DNA of 64,000 nt. It comes from Paraburkholderia caballeronis (lineage in GTDB: Bacteria; Pseudomonadota; Gammaproteobacteria; Burkholderiales; Burkholderiaceae). The stretch covers positions 372,001 to 436,000 of the forward strand of contig NZ_FNSR01000003.1 in the NCBI RefSeq assembly GCF_900104845.1, read 5' to 3'. Made by a program: the position numbers and the translations under genes. Below are positions 61,586-64,000 of this stretch, piece after piece (the first letter of the stretch is position 1; each line of letters begins with the position of its first letter). Under the pieces are notes generated by a model. It was not told where the DNA came from, made no database searches, and worked only from the letters and a program-made list of their open reading frames with translations.

Positions 61586-62446
61586 TCAGTAGCGATAACC
61601 TGCGGCGGTGATGTTGCCGTCGGCGTCGTAGAAATGCTCGTCGGTCACCGCGCGTTCGAGCAGCGCGTAACCGCTTTCGCGTCCCGGCTGCCATACCTTC
61701 AGCCCTTCGAGTTCGAGCAGCGGCCGCACCTGCGGATCGTCCCACGACATCCCGAGCAGCATGTCGCGGAACGCATCGGCGGTCTGCGGATCGAGCGTCG
61801 GCCCGCTCGTCATGTTGCAGTGGTCGAACGCGCCGGTCGTCGCGATCACGCGCGTGCCGCCGGCCGGCAGCGTGCCTTCCTGCGCGAACGCCTGGTAGTT
61901 CTTGCCCACCATCCACGACGCGGCGACCTCGCCCGCGAGCATCGCGCGCGCCGCGTCGCGTTCGCCGCCGATGTGGTCGCCGTGCTTGCCGCCGAGCACG
62001 TCGAAGCGGCGCGCGGTGTAGTCGTCGCCGCCGACGAGGCCGTGCTGGCGCAGATGGTCGAGCGGGATCAGCGTGGCCTGCGGCGAGTCGATCGCGCCGA
62101 AGCCCACTGTCTTGCCGCGCAGGTCGTCGAGTTCGCGGACGTCGCTGCCGGCCGGCGCGACGAGCAGCGAGTGCAGGTCGAGATCGGTGTCGCGCATCGC
62201 GATCGAGCGCACGCGCTGGCCGCGTGCGCGCGCGGCGCGGTCCGCGCGCACGAACGCGAGCGGCGAATTCCACGCGAGCTGCACGTCGTTCGCGAGCAGC
62301 GCCTCGGTGAGCGTTTCGTAGTTCGAATACAGCACATAGTCGAAGTACAGCCCGCGCTCGCTGAAGTACGCCTTGAAGCCCTCCCAGATGGTGACGACTT
62401 TGGGCGCGTAAGCGACGGCGCCGAGGCGCAGCGGGGAAGCGGTCAT
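61586..62446 (-). CDS. PhnD/NMT1-like substrate-binding protein without signal peptide
   Basis: A 286-residue periplasmic-binding-protein-fold protein: LRLGAVAYAPKVVTIWEGFKAYFSERGL, YETLTEALLANDVQLAWNSPLAFVRADRAA, LRGKTVGFGAIDSPQATLIPLDHL and HIGGERDAARAMLAGEVAASWM. It looks like the phosphonate/phosphite-type ABC binding family, but the protein starts MTASPLRL with no signal peptide, and no ABC permease or ATPase gene is present. A cytosolic binding or enzymatic role (as in HMP-P synthase THI5/NMT1 relatives) is possible. Strong AAGGAG ribosome-binding site. Confidence 0.75.
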   Translation of the reverse strand: MTASPLRLGAVAYAPKVVTIWEGFKAYFSERGLYFDYVLYSNYETLTEALLANDVQLAWNSPLAFVRADRAARARGQRVRSIAMRDTDLDLHSLLVAPAGSDVRELDDLRGKTVGFGAIDSPQATLIPLDHLRQHGLVGGDDYTARRFDVLGGKHGDHIGGERDAARAMLAGEVAASWMVGKNYQAFAQEGTLPAGGTRVIATTGAFDHCNMTSGPTLDPQTADAFRDMLLGMSWDDPQVRPLLELEGLKVWQPGRESGYALLERAVTDEHFYDADGNITAAGYRY

Positions 62447-62503
62447 GGTGGATCTCCTTGCTGGTGCTGGGGAATGCGGAATGGACGGCAATGCGATGGG
62501 GGA

Positions 62504-63676
62504 TCAGGCGGCGGCGGGTTCGATGCCAGGCACACCCGGCACACCCGGCGCGATCGCCGCGCCTTCGCCGAGCGCCTTGCCGAGCATGTCGTACAGCACG
62601 TCGGTGGTCGGCGCCATCACGCTCGCGGCGCGCGCGTCGCGGAACAGCCGCTCGATGCCGGCTTCCTTGCGGAACGCCGCGCCGCCGCACACGCGCATCG
62701 CGATTTCGGTGACCGACAGCGCGGCTTCCGCCGCCGCGGCCTTGACCTGCAACAGCCGCACGCGCGTATCGGCGTCGCCGGCGACGACCGACGCGACGGT
62801 CGCGTCGCGCAGCAGCCGGGCCTGCTCGGCCTGGAGCCACGCGCGGGCGAGCCATGCGCGGATCGTCGGCAGGTCGCCGAGCGTCGAGCCGGTGTCCGAA
62901 AAACGCGTCGCGCTCACGTGGGCCACCGCGCGTTGCAGCGCGCCCTGCATCAGCCCGATCGACGTCGTCGCGATCAGCGTCGGAAAGAACGGCATCAGGT
63001 AACGCGCCTTGATCGGCTCGCCTTCGCCGTCGGCGCCGAGCATGCAGTCGCGCGGCACGCGCACGTCGGTCGCCTCGATCGGCGACGACGCGTTGCCGCG
63101 CAACCCCATGCCGTCGAAGCGCGACGGAATCGCGAGGCCGGGCAGGCGGCTGTCGACGAGCCACAGCGTGTTGCCTTCGCCGTGCGTCGCGCGCGAGATC
63201 CACACGTACGAGTCGGCCTCGCCCGCCGACGTAATCATGCTTTTGAGCGCGTTCAGGCGCACCGTGCCGGCGTCGTCAGGTCCGTCGCCCTCGCTCGCCG
63301 TGCCGGCGGGCGCCCAGATGTGGCTGCGCGAGGCCGCTTCCGACACGGCCAGCGTCGTCACGTGGCGGCCGTCCGCGATCGCGCGGCGCACCGCGTCGCC
63401 GGCGAACGGCTCGATCAGGGCGACGCCGCAGTAATGCATGGTCAGCACCATCGCGGTACACGGACAGTCGCGCGCGATCCGCTCGACCGCCTGCACGGCC
63501 TCGGGCAGCCCGCCGCCCAGGCCGCCGACCGCGCGTGCGCTCACGAGGCCGAGCAGCCCGGCCTGGCCGAGCGCGCGCAGCGCGGCGCGCGGATAACGCG
63601 CGTGCTGATCGGTGTCGGCCGCCGCGGGCGCGATCACGTCGCGCACGATGGGTTCGAGCGTCTGAAGGACATTCAT
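62504..63676 (-). CDS. Acyl-CoA dehydrogenase-like flavoprotein, copy 2
   Basis: A 390-residue paralogue of the gene at 60382, the two sharing AMRVCGG-AFRKEAGIERLFRDARAA-VMAPT-DVL and the central SRSH-WAP-GTA segment. Like copy 1, it lacks an EGT segment at the C-terminus and may be a flavin-dependent monooxygenase or a desaturase. The C-terminus ends in a short repeat, GVPGVPG, encoded by tandem CACACCCGG units. The start at MNVLQTLEPIV aligns with copy 1. First gene of the operon in this window. Two such flavoproteins could form a heteromer or act on sequential steps. Confidence 0.8.
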   Translation of the reverse strand: MNVLQTLEPIVRDVIAPAAADTDQHARYPRAALRALGQAGLLGLVSARAVGGLGGGLPEAVQAVERIARDCPCTAMVLTMHYCGVALIEPFAGDAVRRAIADGRHVTTLAVSEAASRSHIWAPAGTASEGDGPDDAGTVRLNALKSMITSAGEADSYVWISRATHGEGNTLWLVDSRLPGLAIPSRFDGMGLRGNASSPIEATDVRVPRDCMLGADGEGEPIKARYLMPFFPTLIATTSIGLMQGALQRAVAHVSATRFSDTGSTLGDLPTIRAWLARAWLQAEQARLLRDATVASVVAGDADTRVRLLQVKAAAAEAALSVTEIAMRVCGGAAFRKEAGIERLFRDARAASVMAPTTDVLYDMLGKALGEGAAIAPGVPGVPGIEPAAA

Positions 63677-64000
63677 GGATGGCGAGGGCTCCGCGATGGG
63701 CTGCGTCGTGCGCGACCCTGCCGCGTGGCGCGGCGGCGGGATCGGGGCAGCAGGGGAGCAAACGGCGCGTGGGCTGCGGGAGCTTGGGCGGGCTCGCTGA
63801 GGCGAGGCCATCCGCGCCGGCAACCTGTCGCATGCAGACCTGCAATCACGACAGACTGGGATGAACGAATGCGGCCGATTATACCTGCGGGTCCGCGTCG
63901 GCCGGCGCGACGAGGGCAGGTTTTATCGGCGGCGGGGACGGCGGTTTCCGCCGGATTTCGCGCGCCCGGCGAGTCGGGTTCTTCGCCCGATTCCGGCCAG
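63677..64000. other. Upstream region of the unknown operon; right edge
   Basis: There is no supported gene. It should contain the promoter of the flavoprotein operon on the minus strand and possibly the 5' region of a gene beyond the edge. Minus-strand frames extend in from the operon but the composition is shadow-like. A GC-poor patch around 63860-63885 is the most promoter-like part. Confidence 0.4.

Noticed and set aside
61586..62446. Phosphonate ABC transporter operon
   Set aside because: The binding protein resembles PhnD, but there is no signal peptide, permease or ATPase gene nearby. I therefore do not call a transporter.

Overview
The window is GC-rich DNA (roughly two thirds G+C) with strong third-position GC bias. 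It reads as a chromosome or secondary replicon of a Burkholderia-type betaproteobacterium (Burkholderia sensu lato). The signs are OmpC-type porins next to catabolic operons, a nitrate reductase fused to a CysJ-like flavoprotein, KfrA-like and HU accessory genes, and several c-di-GMP proteins. I see no rRNA, tRNA, CRISPR array, transposase or phage module.

Layout. 0.3-3.5 kb: two small unknown genes and a globin-GAF-EAL c-di-GMP phosphodiesterase. 3.7-10.6 kb: a Csu-type chaperone-usher operon (three SCPU subunits, chaperone, usher, two paralogous tip-like subunits). 10.6-18.7 kb: a FlxA-like gene, then a minus-strand operon in the order of the terephthalate dioxygenase operon (A2-A3-B-A1), extended by an AAHS-family transporter and a porin, with a divergent IclR regulator and a palindromic operator. 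18.8-27.6 kb: CPA1 antiporter, HDOD protein, large PAS-GGDEF-EAL protein, PRC-barrel protein and a glycosyltransferase. 27.6-31.2 kb: accessory block with a KfrA-like coiled-coil protein, small proteins, HU and a YhcG-type PD-(D/E)XK nuclease. 31.3-32.8 kb: a chemoreceptor.

33.2-46.7 kb is a complete assimilatory nitrate module: NasS sensor, NasT ANTAR antiterminator, NasA transporter, siroheme methyltransferase, NirB, NirD and a fused nitrate reductase-flavoprotein. Two divergent control regions have the same design: a pair of GCAC-N7-GTGC (NtrC-type) boxes 21 bp apart, sigma-54 type GG-N10-GC promoters on both strands, and a leader hairpin or terminator before each first gene where NasT could act. 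A CBS-BON gene with an FNR-type box lies between them.

46.8-53.7 kb: a GntR-controlled non-phosphorylative sugar-acid pathway (DapA-family enzyme, 2-oxoglutarate-semialdehyde dehydrogenase, IlvD/Edd dehydratase) and a porin, with TTGACAAC operator elements before three transcription units. 53.8-56.2 kb: arsR-arsI-arsC-acr3, which covers organic and inorganic arsenic. 56.2-59.0 kb: an aldo/keto reductase remnant, an SDR without its catalytic tyrosine, and a haloalkane dehalogenase co-transcribed with a TetR regulator behind two identical operators. 59.1-63.7 kb: an operon of unknown function, with two acyl-CoA-dehydrogenase-like flavoproteins, a PhnD/NMT1-like binding protein without a signal peptide, and a two-DEARH ferritin-like protein with an N-terminal TusA-like region that lacks the TusA cysteine. 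This last operon is the best candidate here for an undescribed pathway.

All assignments rest on reading motifs, family resemblance from memory and gene order. No search was run.
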